A DNA stretch of 64,000 bases, taken from Streptomyces tateyamensis. Lineage in GTDB: Bacteria > Actinomycetota > Actinomycetes > Streptomycetales > Streptomycetaceae. The DNA is taken from NCBI RefSeq assembly GCF_003205575.1, contig NZ_PYBW01000084.1, forward strand, positions 41,810 through 105,809. The letters run 5' to 3'. The position numbers were made by a program, and so were the translations under genes. The notes below the pieces were generated by a model, which was not told the DNA's origin, searched no databases, and saw only the letters and a list, made by a program, of their open reading frames with translations. This document shows positions 25,978 through 37,679 of this stretch, in pieces. Each line of letters starts with the position of its first letter. The first letter of the stretch is position 1.

Positions 25978-26808
25978 CTACCGGGACAGCCGGCCCGCGT
26001 GGTCGGGCACGTACTTCTGCAGGTCGCGCGGCGGGCGCTGGTAGCCCTTGGACGGCGGGCGGGCCGGCAGGGCCACCGGCGGCTTGGTCACGTCGCGGTA
26101 GGGGAGGGTGGAGAGCAGGTGGGCGATCATGTTGACCCGGGCCCGGCGCTTGTCGTCGCTCTCCACCACGTTCCACGGCGACTCGGGCATGTCGGTGTAC
26201 ACGAACATCTCGTCCTTGGCCCGGGAGTAGTCCTCCCAGCGGCTGATCGACTCGGTGTCCATCGGGGAGAGCTTCCAGCGCTTCATCGGGTCGCCGAGCC
26301 GGGCCCGGAACCGGCGCTCCTGCTCCACGTCGCTGACCGAGAACCAGTACTTGCGCAGCTCGATCCCGGCCTCGATGAGCATCCGCTCGAAGGTCGGGCA
26401 CTGGTGCAGGAACTGCCAGTACTCCTCCTCGGTGCAGAAGCCCATCACCCGCTCCACCCCGGCCCGGTTGTACCAGCTGCGGTCGAACAGCACGATCTCC
26501 CCCGCGGCCGGCAACTGCTCCACGTACCGCTGGAAGTACCACTGCCCGCGCTGGCGCTCGGTGGGCGCGGGCAGCGCCACGATTCGGGCCAGCCGCGGGT
26601 TGAGGAACTCGGTGACCCGCTTGATCGCCCCGCCCTTGCCCGCCGCGTCCCGCCCCTCGAACACCACCACCAGCCGCACGCCCTCGGCCCGCACCCACTC
26701 CTGCAGCTTCACCAGCTCGTTCTGCAGCCGGAGGAGCTCGGTTTCGTACGTCTTCTTGTCGAGTCGGCGGTGGTCGGCCACGGGGTGCGCCTCCGGAGGG
26801 ACGGACAC
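25978..26808 (-). CDS. ppk2: polyphosphate kinase 2
   Basis: Transfers phosphate between polyphosphate and nucleotides. 276 residues with the PPK2 core: Walker A EGRDAAGKGG (about 51-60), the PPTERQRGQWYFQRY-like block (here PAPTERQRGQWYFQRY), Walker B VLFDRSWYNRAGVERVMG, and the lid helix with DPMKRWKLSPMD. One-domain size and these motifs fit the ADP/GDP-phosphorylating class, although class cannot be fixed by eye. GTG start with GAGGGA upstream. Follows the aspS terminator, so it likely has its own promoter. Confidence 0.9.
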   Translation of the reverse strand: MSVPPEAHPVADHRRLDKKTYETELLRLQNELVKLQEWVRAEGVRLVVVFEGRDAAGKGGAIKRVTEFLNPRLARIVALPAPTERQRGQWYFQRYVEQLPAAGEIVLFDRSWYNRAGVERVMGFCTEEEYWQFLHQCPTFERMLIEAGIELRKYWFSVSDVEQERRFRARLGDPMKRWKLSPMDTESISRWEDYSRAKDEMFVYTDMPESPWNVVESDDKRRARVNMIAHLLSTLPYRDVTKPPVALPARPPSKGYQRPPRDLQKYVPDHAGRLSR

Positions 26809-26935
26809 TGATGATCCCTCAGGTTAGGCCGGATCACCGGAGTCCGCCCGTCACCGGGCGGCTCAGCTCTTCCGAACGGGGCCGCGGCGGGTACCGGCTC
26901 AGGCCGTGCGGTGGCCCGGCAGTAGGGCAGACGAG

Positions 26936-26978
26936 TGACGGTGCCGTCCTGTCACGGTCGGACAGGACGGCACCGTCA
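26936..26978 (-). terminator. aspS terminator
   Basis: Perfect 18-bp stem starting TGACGGTGCCGTCCTGTC with a 7-base loop, 20 bases past the aspS stop. It lies in the 190-base gap before ppk2. Confidence 0.92.
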
Positions 26979-26998
26979 GCAGTCGGCGCGGACCGGGG

Positions 26999-28792
26999 TC
27001 AGCCCTCGGTGGCCGCCTTGGCCTCGGCCTTCACCACCTCGCTCTTCGGCGTGGCGTCCACGCCGGCCTCCTTGCGCTGGGCCGCGGTGATCGGCGTCGG
27101 GGCGCCGGTCAGCGGGTCACCGCCGGTGGAGGTCTTCGGGAACGCGATCACGTCCCGGATGGTGTCGTAGCCGCCGAGCAGCGTGACGATCCGGTCCAGG
27201 CCGAAGGCCACCCCGCCGTGCGGCGGCGGGCCGTAGTTGAAGGCGTCCAGCAGGAAGCCGAACTGCGAGGCCGCCTCCTCCTCGGACAGGCCGATCGCGT
27301 CGAAGGCCCGCTTCTGCACCTCGCGCTGGTGGATACGGATCGAACCGCCGCCCAGCTCGGAGCCGTTGAGCACCAGGTCGTAGGCGTTGGACAGGGCGCT
27401 GCCCGGGTCGGTGTCGAAGCTGGCCAGCGACTCGGCGGTGGGCGCGGTGAACGGGTGGTGCACCGCGTGCCAGCCCTGGAACTCGCCCTTGTCGTCCTCG
27501 ATCGGCTCGAACATCGGGAAGTCCACGACCCACAGGAAGGCCCACTGCGAGGCGTCGATCAGGTCGCAGCGGCGGCCGATCTCCAGCCGGGCCGCGCCCA
27601 GCAGCTCCTGCGAGGCGGTGCGCTTGCCGGCCGCGAAGAAGACCGCGTCGCCGTTCTTGGCGCCGACGGCGGCCGCCAGGCCGGCCAGGTGCTCCGCGGA
27701 GAGGTTCTTGGCGACCGGGCCGCGCAGCTCGCCGGTCTCCTCGTCGATCAGCACGTAGGCCAGGCCCCGGGCGCCGCGCGCCTTGGCCCAGTCCTGCCAG
27801 GCGTCCAGTTGCTTGCGCGGCTGCGAGGCACCGCCGGGCATCACCACGGCGCCGACGTACGGGGCCTGGAAGACCCGGAACTCGGTGCCCTTGAAGTACT
27901 CGGTGAGGTCGGTCAGCTCCTGGCCGAACCGCACGTCCGGCTTGTCCGAGCCGTAGCGGGCCATCGCGTCCGCGTAGGACAGGCGCGGCAGCGGGTTGGG
28001 CAGCTCGTAGCCGTGCACCTCGCGCCAGACGGCACCGACGATCTTCTCGCCGAGGGCCAGGATGTCCTCCTGGTCGACGAACGAGGCCTCGATGTCCAGC
28101 TGGGTGAACTCCGGCTGCCGGTCGGCGCGGAAGTCCTCGTCGCGGAAGCAGCGGGCGATCTGGTAGTAGCGCTCCATGCCGGCCACCATCAGCAGCTGCT
28201 TGAACAGCTGCGGGGACTGCGGCAGGGCGTACCAGTGGCCCGGCTGCAGGCGGACCGGGACCAGGAAGTCGCGGGCGCCCTCGGGGGTGGAGCGGGTCAG
28301 GTACGGGGTCTCGATGTCGAGGAAGTCGTTCTCCTCCATCACCCGGCGGATGATGTTGTTGACCTTGGAGCGCAGCCGCAGCGCCTTGGCCGGGCCCTCG
28401 CGGCGCAGGTCCAGGTAGCGGTAGCGCAGCCGGACCTCCTCGTTGACCGAGCCGGGCTCGTACTCGGCCACCTGGAACGGCAGCGCGGCGGCCTCGGAGA
28501 GCACCTCGATGCTCTCCACCACCACCTCGACCGCGCCGGTCGGGATGTCCGGGTTCTCGTTGCCCTCGGGGCGGACCCGGACCTCGCCGACCACCTTGAC
28601 GCAGTACTCGGAGCGCAGCCCGTGCACGGAGTCGAGGTCGCGGACCACGACCTGCACGGTGCCGGAGGCGTCGCGCAGGTCGATGAAGGCCACGCCACCG
28701 TGGTCGCGGCGGCGGGCGACCCAGCCGGCCAGGGTGACGGTCGCTCCGGCGTGCTCCGCGCGGAGCGTGCCCGCGTCGTGCGTGCGGATCAC
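26999..28792 (-). CDS. aspS: aspartyl-tRNA synthetase
   Basis: Class IIb synthetase of 597 residues, bacterial type: N-terminal OB fold (LAGWVARRRDHGGVAFIDLRD), motif 2 RCFRDEDFRADRQPEFTQLD, the bacterial insertion (GAD) domain in the middle and motif 3 GLDRIVTLLGG. A lysine/alanine-rich C-terminal tail ends KAEAKAATEG. Start GTG 28792 (VIRTHDAGTLR) overlaps the hisS stop by 4 bases. Whether it also charges tRNA-Asn was not determined. Third gene of MBL-hisS-aspS. Confidence 0.97.
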   Translation of the reverse strand: MIRTHDAGTLRAEHAGATVTLAGWVARRRDHGGVAFIDLRDASGTVQVVVRDLDSVHGLRSEYCVKVVGEVRVRPEGNENPDIPTGAVEVVVESIEVLSEAAALPFQVAEYEPGSVNEEVRLRYRYLDLRREGPAKALRLRSKVNNIIRRVMEENDFLDIETPYLTRSTPEGARDFLVPVRLQPGHWYALPQSPQLFKQLLMVAGMERYYQIARCFRDEDFRADRQPEFTQLDIEASFVDQEDILALGEKIVGAVWREVHGYELPNPLPRLSYADAMARYGSDKPDVRFGQELTDLTEYFKGTEFRVFQAPYVGAVVMPGGASQPRKQLDAWQDWAKARGARGLAYVLIDEETGELRGPVAKNLSAEHLAGLAAAVGAKNGDAVFFAAGKRTASQELLGAARLEIGRRCDLIDASQWAFLWVVDFPMFEPIEDDKGEFQGWHAVHHPFTAPTAESLASFDTDPGSALSNAYDLVLNGSELGGGSIRIHQREVQKRAFDAIGLSEEEAASQFGFLLDAFNYGPPPHGGVAFGLDRIVTLLGGYDTIRDVIAFPKTSTGGDPLTGAPTPITAAQRKEAGVDATPKSEVVKAEAKAATEG

Positions 28793-30066
28793 AGCTGCTT
28801 CTCCTTCAGGGTGGTGACGAGTGCGTCGAGGGGGACGGCGGTCTGCTCGCCGGAGGTCAGGTCCTTGAGCTGCACGACGCCGTCGGCGAGGTCGCGGTCG
28901 CCCGCGATCAGCGCGAACCGGGCGCCCGAGCGGTCGGCGGACTTCATGGCGTTCTTGATGCCCTTGACGCCGAAGGCCAGGTCGGTGGCCACACCGGCCC
29001 GGCGCAGCTCGGTGGCCTTGGCGAAGAGCACGTTCTTGGCCTCCTCGCCGAGCGCCACCGCATACACCGAAGTGGTCGCGGGCAGGTCCAGGGTGACCCC
29101 CTCGGCCTCCAGCGCCAGGTAGATCCGGTCCACGCCCAGGCCCCAGCCGACCGAGGGCAGCGACGGACCGCCGAGCATCTCGGCCAGGCCGTCGTAGCGG
29201 CCGCCGCCGCCGATCGCGGACTGCGCGCCCAGGCCGTTGTGCACGAACTCGAAGGTGGTGCGGGTGTAGTAGTCCAGGCCGCGGACCAGCTTGGGGTCGT
29301 CGACGAAGGCCACCCCGGCGGCGGTCAGCAGTGCGCGGACCTGCTCGTCGTAGGCCTTGCAGTCCTCGCACAGGTAGTCGCGCAGCAGCGGGGCGCCGGC
29401 CAGCTGGGCCTGCACGGCCTCGCGCTTGTCGTCCAGGACGCGCAGCGGGTTGATCTCGGCCCGGCGCTGGGTGTCCTCGTCCAGGTCCAGGCCGCGCAGG
29501 AAGTCCTGCAGGGCGGCCCGGTAGACCGGGCGGCACTGCTTGTCACCCAGGCTGTTCAGCAGCAGTCGGTAGTCCGTCAGCCCGAGCGCGCGGATCCCGT
29601 CGTCGGCCAGGATGATCAGCTCGGCGTCCAGCGCCGGGTCCTCGGCGCCCAGCGCCTCGGCGCCGATCTGGGAGAACTGCCGGTACCGGCCCTTCTGCGG
29701 CCGCTCGTAGCGGTAGAAGTTGCCCGAGTACCAGAGCTTGACCGGCAGGTTGCCCTGCTTGTGCAGGTTGGCCTGGAGCACCGCGCGGACCACCGAAGCG
29801 GTTCCCTCGGGGCGCAGCGCCAAGTCCTCGCTGCCGCGCTTGGTGAGGGTGAACATCTCCTTGGTGACGATGTCGGTGGACTCGCCGACGCCGCGGGAGA
29901 AGAGCTTGGTGTCCTCGAAGACCGGGGTCTCGATGTAGCCGTAGCCGGCCCGGCGCAGTGGGGCGGCCAGCTCCTGACGGACCGCCAGGAAGGCTGCGGA
30001 GCTGGGCGGCAGCAGGTCGTAGGTGCCCTTGGGGGCGGTGAAGGTGCTCAACTTCTCTTCCGTCAC
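28789..30066 (-). CDS. hisS: histidyl-tRNA synthetase
   Basis: Class IIa synthetase of 425 residues. Motifs: APKGTYDLLPPSSAAF at the start, motif 2 region LRPEGTASVVRAVL and YERPQKGRYRQFSQIGAEALG, the histidine-specific LVRGLDYYTRTTFEF, motif 3 GWGLGVDRIYLALE, and a C-terminal anticodon-binding domain. GTG start overlaps the MBL gene stop and its stop overlaps aspS, so three genes are translated in a chain. Confidence 0.97.
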   Translation of the reverse strand: MTEEKLSTFTAPKGTYDLLPPSSAAFLAVRQELAAPLRRAGYGYIETPVFEDTKLFSRGVGESTDIVTKEMFTLTKRGSEDLALRPEGTASVVRAVLQANLHKQGNLPVKLWYSGNFYRYERPQKGRYRQFSQIGAEALGAEDPALDAELIILADDGIRALGLTDYRLLLNSLGDKQCRPVYRAALQDFLRGLDLDEDTQRRAEINPLRVLDDKREAVQAQLAGAPLLRDYLCEDCKAYDEQVRALLTAAGVAFVDDPKLVRGLDYYTRTTFEFVHNGLGAQSAIGGGGRYDGLAEMLGGPSLPSVGWGLGVDRIYLALEAEGVTLDLPATTSVYAVALGEEAKNVLFAKATELRRAGVATDLAFGVKGIKNAMKSADRSGARFALIAGDRDLADGVVQLKDLTSGEQTAVPLDALVTTLKEKQL

Positions 30067-30770
30067 ATTCCTCGTCGCGGGGCCGCGGGGCCCTCTCCCA
30101 GCCCCGCAGCCTGCATGAGGAAGGGGTTGGTGGCACGCTCGCGGCCGATGGTGGTCTGGTTGCCGTGGCCGGACAGCACCACGGTGGCGTCGTCGAGGGG
30201 CAGGCAGACCCGGGCCAGCGACCGCATGATCGCCTCATGGCTGCCGCCCGGGAAGTCCGTGCGCCCGATGGAGCCGGCGAACAGCAGGTCGCCCGAGAAG
30301 AGCACCGGCGGGACCTCTTCGGTGGCGGGCGTCCGGAAGGTCACCGACCCCTTGGTATGGCCGGGCGCATGATCGACGGTCAGCTCCAGACCGGCCAGCC
30401 GCAGCACCGCGCCGTCGGTCAGCTCGCGCAGGTCGCTGGGCTCGCCGATGGTCAGCTCGCCGAGCAGCTGCGCGCCGATCGACCGGCCGAGCGCCTTCTC
30501 CGGGTCGGTCAGCATGAACCGGTCCTCGGGGTGCAGGTAGGCCGGCACGTCCTGGGCGCCGCAGACCGGGACCACCGAGGCCACGTGGTCGATGTGACCG
30601 TGGGTGAGGACCACCGCGACCGGCTTGAGCCGGTGCTCGCGGATCATCTCCTCGACGCCGGCGGTCGCCTGGTGGCCGGGGTCGACGATCACGCACTCCT
30701 CGCCGGCGGCCGGCGCGACCAGGTAGCAGTTGGTGCCCCAGGCTCCGGCGGGAAATCCGGCGATGAACAC
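30063..30770 (-). CDS. MBL-fold metal hydrolase (glyoxalase II-like)
   Basis: 235 residues, cytoplasmic. Metallo-beta-lactamase fold with all metal motifs: THGHIDH (about 57-63), APGHTKGSV, FSGDLLF and SGHG near the C-terminus. Such proteins hydrolyse thioesters, including S-lactoylglutathione-like or mycothiol conjugates; the exact substrate is unknown. GTG start with AAAGGA six bases upstream. The gene has long been conserved before hisS in actinobacteria and overlaps it by 4 bases. Divergent from the cyclophilin gene. Confidence 0.88.
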   Translation of the reverse strand: MFIAGFPAGAWGTNCYLVAPAAGEECVIVDPGHQATAGVEEMIREHRLKPVAVVLTHGHIDHVASVVPVCGAQDVPAYLHPEDRFMLTDPEKALGRSIGAQLLGELTIGEPSDLRELTDGAVLRLAGLELTVDHAPGHTKGSVTFRTPATEEVPPVLFSGDLLFAGSIGRTDFPGGSHEAIMRSLARVCLPLDDATVVLSGHGNQTTIGRERATNPFLMQAAGLGEGPAAPRRGM

Positions 30771-31036
30771 GGCAGTCCTTTGAAGTCTCGGGGCGGAAGA
30801 GGTCCTCCCCGCAGCCTACCGGCGGTAAGGCACCGGTTGCGAACCGGATACTGCCGTGCCCGGCCGCGCGCCGCTGGTGAGGGGGCATCCGGTTGGTTCG
30901 TGACCGCCTTTTTGCGCCCGCTCACCGTGTTCTTAGGCGTCCGGTCCTTACACTGGGCCGCCGGTGGATGCGATGATCCGCCTCGAGCACCTCCACAACA
31001 CCGAATGTGCAGCGCGAACGAGGAGAACCAGCCCCA

Positions 31037-31849
31037 GTGGTCAGCAGCGAACAGCGGCGGCGGCAGCTCGCCCGCGAGAAGTACGAGCGGCAGCAGCAGC
31101 ACCGCGCCGAAGCAGCCGCCAAGGCCAGGAAGCGCAACGTCGTGATCGGGGCCGTGGTCGCCCTGGTCGTGATCGGTGCCGGCACCGCGACGGCGATGGG
31201 CGCCTTCAAGTCCGACGGCAAGAAGACCAGCACCGCGAACGCCGCGCCCACCGCGGCGCCGTCCTCGGCGAAGCCGGTCGACGTCAAGGGCTGCACCGCC
31301 CCGCAGCCGGGCGCGCCGAACAAGAAGCAGTGGCAGAACGAGCCGGCCATGTCGATCGACCAGAAGTCGACCTACACCGCCACCCTGGAGACCAGCTGCG
31401 GCCAGGTCGTCTTCACCATGGACGCCTCGAAGGCCCCGCACACCGTCAACTCCTTCAACTTCCTGTCGGGTGAGCAGTACTTCGACCACACCAAGTGCCA
31501 CCGCCTGACCACCCAGGGCATCTACGTCCTGCAGTGCGGCGACCCGACGGCCACCGGTTCCGGCAGCCCGGGCTACAAGTTCCAGGACGAGAACCTGACC
31601 GGCGCCACCTACCCGGCCGGCACCGTGGCGATGGCCAACTCCGGTGCGGGGACCAACGGCAGCCAGTTCTTCCTGGTCTACAAGGACACCCAGCTGCCGC
31701 CGAACTACACCCCGTTCGGCAAGATCACCGGCGGCCTGGACGTGCTGACCAACATCGCCGGCGGCGGCGAGAACGACGCCAACGGCCCGGGCGACGGTGC
31801 GCCCAACGCGAACGTGGTGCTGAACAAGGTCACCACGGTCAAGAGCTGA
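31037..31849 (+). CDS. membrane-anchored cyclophilin-type peptidyl-prolyl isomerase
   Basis: 270 residues. A charged cytoplasmic N-terminus (SSEQRRRQLAREKYERQQQ), a transmembrane helix (about 38-58), a Thr/Ala/Pro linker and an extracytoplasmic cyclophilin domain (about 100-270) with FNFLSGEQYFDHTKCHRL, GTVAMANSGAGTNGSQFF and TPFGKITGG. It should assist folding of secreted proteins at proline bonds. Start chosen is GTG 31037 (VVSSEQ), with AGGAG in GAGGAGAACC upstream; ten extra codons are open before it. The gap before it holds divergent promoters. Likely monocistronic. Confidence 0.9.
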   Translation: MVSSEQRRRQLAREKYERQQQHRAEAAAKARKRNVVIGAVVALVVIGAGTATAMGAFKSDGKKTSTANAAPTAAPSSAKPVDVKGCTAPQPGAPNKKQWQNEPAMSIDQKSTYTATLETSCGQVVFTMDASKAPHTVNSFNFLSGEQYFDHTKCHRLTTQGIYVLQCGDPTATGSGSPGYKFQDENLTGATYPAGTVAMANSGAGTNGSQFFLVYKDTQLPPNYTPFGKITGGLDVLTNIAGGGENDANGPGDGAPNANVVLNKVTTVKS

Positions 31850-32078
31850 GCCGCAGCTGCGCGCCCGCCGCGCGAATTGGCCGGGCCCGGATGCGGACAG
31901 CACCGGGCCTGGTCGCCTATGTTGCTGTTGTGTAGGGTGCCCTGACCCGCTAGCCGTCACCCTCGGCAGCGAACCGGGTGGGCGGGGACGGCGGGCCATC
32001 GGTCCGCCGCACATTCAACTGTGGACGACGTGCGCCGGGCCGTGAGCGGTCGGCGGCACGTCATGTGGAGGAGGCGCT

Positions 32079-33308
32079 GTGAGCAGCGACCCGTGGGGCC
32101 GTGTCGACGAGCAGGGGACCGTCTACGTCAGGACCGCCGATGGCGAACGCGTCGTCGGCTCCTGGCAGGCGGGCTCCCCCGACGAGGCCCTCGCCTACTT
32201 CGAGCGCAAGTACCAGGGCCTGGCCGCGGAGATCGCGCTGCTGGAGCACCGGGTACGCAAGACCGACCTGGCCGCCAAGGACGCGCAGACCGCGCTCGAC
32301 CACCTGCGTGCCCAGGTGGTCGAGGCGCACGCCGTCGGCGACCTGGCCGCGCTCGGCAAGCGCCTGGACGTCCTGGCGGGCGAGATCGAGTCGCGCCAGG
32401 CCGAGCGCAAGGCGGCCCGGGCCAAGGCGGCCGACGAGACCCGCAGTGCCAAGGAGGCGTTGGTCGCCGAGGCCGAGCAGCTGGCCCAGTCGACCCAGTG
32501 GCGGGAGGCCGGCGACCGGCTGCGCGCCCTGGTCGACACCTGGAAGGGCCTGCCCCGCCTTGACCGCAAGAGCGACGACGAACTGTGGCACCGGTTCTCG
32601 CACGCCCGCTCGGTCTTCTCCAAGCACCGCAAGGCGCACTTCGCCCAGCTGGACGCCGAGCGCGACCAGGCGCGGCTGGTCAAGGAGCGCCTGGTGGCCG
32701 AGGCCGAGGCGCTGTCCAGCTCCACCGAGTGGGGCGACACCGCGGCCCGCTACCGCGACCTGATGGCGCAGTGGAAGTCCGCCGGGCGCGCCCAGCGGGA
32801 CGCCGAGGACGAGCTGTGGGCGCGGTTCCGCGGCGCCCAGGACGTGTTCTTCCAGGCCCGTTCCGCCGTGTTCAGCGAGCGCGACGCCGAGCAGACGGAG
32901 AACCAGAAGCTCAAGGAGGCGCTGGCCGCCGAGGCCGAGGCGATCCTGCCGATCACCGACCTCAAGGCGGCCAAGGCGGCGCTGCGGGAGGTGAACGAGC
33001 GCTGGGAGGCGATCGGGCACGTGCCGCGCGACGCCAAGCCGAAGCTGGACGGTCGGCTGAACGCGGTCGAGCGGGCCGTCCGCGAGGCGGAGGACGCCGA
33101 GTGGCAGCGCTCCAACCCGGAGGCCCGGGCTCGGGCGACCGGCATGACCAGCCTGCTCCAGTCGGCCGTGGACAAGCTCCAGGCCGAGCTGGACAAGGCC
33201 CGGGCGGCCGGCAACGCGAGCAAGGCCGCCAAGCTGGAGAACGAGCTGGCGGGCCGTCAGGCGCTGCTCGACCAGGCGCTGAAGAGCCTGCAGGAGTTCA
33301 GCGGCTGA
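32079..33308 (+). CDS. DUF349 coiled-coil protein
   Basis: 409 residues, highly helical and charged, cytoplasmic. After a small beta-rich start (WGRVDEQGTVYVRTADGERVVG) there are coiled coils and about three DUF349 repeats, each with the W...A..D/R...W.....P.....D.ELW.RF pattern (for example STQWREAGDRLRALVDTWKG and DDELWHRFSHARSVF). The C-terminal end is a further coiled coil. The biochemical role is unknown. GTG start with GGAGGAGG six bases upstream. The 229-base gap before it has a TAGGGT -10-like hexamer at 31933-31938 but no gene. Converges on relA across a shared hairpin. Confidence 0.88.
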   Translation: MSSDPWGRVDEQGTVYVRTADGERVVGSWQAGSPDEALAYFERKYQGLAAEIALLEHRVRKTDLAAKDAQTALDHLRAQVVEAHAVGDLAALGKRLDVLAGEIESRQAERKAARAKAADETRSAKEALVAEAEQLAQSTQWREAGDRLRALVDTWKGLPRLDRKSDDELWHRFSHARSVFSKHRKAHFAQLDAERDQARLVKERLVAEAEALSSSTEWGDTAARYRDLMAQWKSAGRAQRDAEDELWARFRGAQDVFFQARSAVFSERDAEQTENQKLKEALAAEAEAILPITDLKAAKAALREVNERWEAIGHVPRDAKPKLDGRLNAVERAVREAEDAEWQRSNPEARARATGMTSLLQSAVDKLQAELDKARAAGNASKAAKLENELAGRQALLDQALKSLQEFSG

Positions 33309-33325
33309 CGCACACCACCGGCACA

Positions 33326-33361
33326 CGCGGCAGGGGCCCTCTTTCGAGGGCCCCTGCCGCG
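33326..33361. terminator. bidirectional terminator between DUF349 gene and relA
   Basis: Perfect 16-bp stem (CGCGGCAGGGGCCCTC and complement) with loop TTTC, 17 bases after the DUF349 stop and 29 bases after the relA stop on the other strand. Confidence 0.92.
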
Positions 33362-33390
33362 TTGCGGGGACGCAGTGCTGCCGCGCGGAC

Positions 33391-35841
<2,451 letters not shown>

Positions 35842-35926
35842 GGACACTCCTCGGTACGCACCGGATGAACCTTCATCGTACCGAGCGGGAACGCCCGGCG
35901 TTCCGCGGCCCGAGGGGTGACATGCC

Positions 35927-35961
35927 AGGAGCGGTGACCGCGTGCTGCGATCACCGCTCCT
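35927..35961 (-). terminator. possible apt terminator
   Basis: 11-bp stem AGGAGCGGTGA / TCACCGCTCCT with a 13-base loop, 15 bases past the apt stop and before relA. Without a U-tract it may only partly stop apt-relA read-through. Confidence 0.6.
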
Positions 35962-35976
35962 CGTGCTCGATCGGGC

Positions 35977-36522
35977 TCAGACCGTGACCAGGGTCTCCAG
36001 CGGAGCGCCGTCCAGGTGGGTGCTGAGCCGGTCCCGGCCGCCGAGGAGGCCGAGCTCCATCAGCACCACCACGCCGACCAGTTGGGCACCGGTGCGCCGG
36101 ACCAGGTCCAGCGAGGCGGCGATGGTGCCGCCGGTGGCCAGGACGTCGTCCACCACCAGCACCTTCTCGCCGGGCTCGAAGGCGTCGCACTGCACCTCGA
36201 GGGTGGCCGAGCCGTACTCCAGGTCGTAGGACTGCTCGAAGACCTCGCCGGGCAGCTTGCCCTTCTTGCGGATCGGCACGAAGCCGAGCCCGGCCGCGAA
36301 GGCGGCCGGAGCCGCCAGCACGAAGCCGCGCGCCTCCAGGCCCACCACCTTGGTCGCCCCCAGCTCGCCGGCCCGCCCGGCCAGCGCCGTGGTGAGGGCC
36401 GCGAAGGCCTCGGCGTCGGCGAGCAGCGGGGCGATGTCCTTGAACAGCACCCCCGGCTTCGGGTAGTCGGGGACGTCCCGGATCCTGCTCGAGAGCAGTT
36501 CGGCCAGGGCGGTGTCGGTCAC
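35977..36522 (-). CDS. apt: adenine phosphoribosyltransferase
   Basis: Salvages adenine to AMP using PRPP. 181 residues with DVPDYPKPGVLFKDIAPLL at the N-terminus, GLEARGFVLAAPAA, the flexible loop RKKGKLPGEV, and the PRPP motif VLVVDDVLATGGTIAAS. GTG start, normal length. Lies between secF and relA on the same strand, the standard actinobacterial order. Confidence 0.96.
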   Translation of the reverse strand: MTDTALAELLSSRIRDVPDYPKPGVLFKDIAPLLADAEAFAALTTALAGRAGELGATKVVGLEARGFVLAAPAAFAAGLGFVPIRKKGKLPGEVFEQSYDLEYGSATLEVQCDAFEPGEKVLVVDDVLATGGTIAASLDLVRRTGAQLVGVVVLMELGLLGGRDRLSTHLDGAPLETLVTV

Positions 36523-36553
36523 GTGTCAGTCCTTACTCGGCACAGGCGGTCGA

Positions 36554-37675
36554 TCAGCGCTTGCCGGACGGCCGGCCCTTGCCGCGGGCACGGCCGGTCG
36601 GCTGGTTGCGCTGTCCGACCATACCGGCCGCGACCGAGTCGGCCACGGCCTCCTCGGCCGAGTCGGCCACGGTGCCCTCCGCCTCGGCCGCGGCCGCCGC
36701 CTTGGCGTCCGCCGCGCGGCGCTGGGCGACCCGCTTGGCGAGCGCCCGCATCTGCGGGGTCTGCTCCTTGAGCTGGGCGAGCAGCGGGGTGGCGACGCAG
36801 ATCGAGGAGTACGCACCGGCGGACAGACCCACGAACAGGGCCAGCGAGATGTCGTTCAGGGTGCCGGCGCCGAGCAGGCCGCCGCCGATGAACAGCAGCG
36901 CGGCCACCGGCAGCAGGGCGACCACGGTGGTGTTCAGCGAACGCACCAGGGTCTGGTTGAGGCCCGCGTTGGCCGCCTCGCTGTAGGTGAGCTTGTTCTG
37001 CTTCTCGAGGTCCTTGGTGTTCTCCTTCACGGTGTCGAAGACGACGACCGTGTCGTAGAGCGAGTAACCGAGGATGGTCAGGAAGCCGATCACGGTGCCC
37101 GGGGTGACCTCGAAGCCGACCAGGGCGTAGACACCGATGGTGATCACCAGGTCGTGGATCAGCGCGACCAGGGCGGCCACCGCCATCCGCCACTCGAAGG
37201 CGACCGCCAGGTAGGCGGTGACCAGGACCATGAAGATGACCAGGCCCAGCAGCGCCTTCTGGGAGATCTCGTGGCCCCAGCTGGGGCCGACCACCTGGGC
37301 GTTGATGTCGGAGGCCGGCACCTTCAGGTCGGTGGAGAGGTCCTTGACGACCTCGTCGGAGGAGACCTTCTCGGTGGAGCTGACCTGGATCCGGATCTTG
37401 CCGTCACCGGTGGACTGCACCTGGGCGGTGGAGTTCCCGGTGATCTTGTTGATCTCGGTCTGCGCCTGGTCGACCGTCAGGCCCTGCTTCTGGACGGTGT
37501 AGATCGAACCGCCCTTGAACTCGATGCCCAGGTGCAGGCCGATCACGGTCAGACCGATGATCGCGGCACCCGCGATGGCTGCCGAGATGCTGTACCAGAG
37601 CTTGCGGCGGCCGACGAAGTCGAAACTGATCTCGCCCCGGTAGAGACGGTGGCCGAGCTGGCTGAAGCGCGACAT
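36554..37675 (-). CDS. secF: protein export membrane protein SecF
   Basis: Partner of SecD in the accessory Sec complex that uses proton motive force to help preprotein movement. 373 residues with six predicted membrane helices: the first at about 32-50, an extracytoplasmic domain to about 150, then helices with ILGYSLYDTVVVFD and the conserved SLNTTVVALLPVAAL. The last ~60 residues are a cytoplasmic Ala/Glu- then Arg/Lys-rich tail. ATG 37675, four bases after the secD stop, so secD and secF are co-translated. Confidence 0.96.
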   Translation of the reverse strand: MSRFSQLGHRLYRGEISFDFVGRRKLWYSISAAIAGAAIIGLTVIGLHLGIEFKGGSIYTVQKQGLTVDQAQTEINKITGNSTAQVQSTGDGKIRIQVSSTEKVSSDEVVKDLSTDLKVPASDINAQVVGPSWGHEISQKALLGLVIFMVLVTAYLAVAFEWRMAVAALVALIHDLVITIGVYALVGFEVTPGTVIGFLTILGYSLYDTVVVFDTVKENTKDLEKQNKLTYSEAANAGLNQTLVRSLNTTVVALLPVAALLFIGGGLLGAGTLNDISLALFVGLSAGAYSSICVATPLLAQLKEQTPQMRALAKRVAQRRAADAKAAAAAEAEGTVADSAEEAVADSVAAGMVGQRNQPTGRARGKGRPSGKR

Positions 37676-37679
37676 TGCG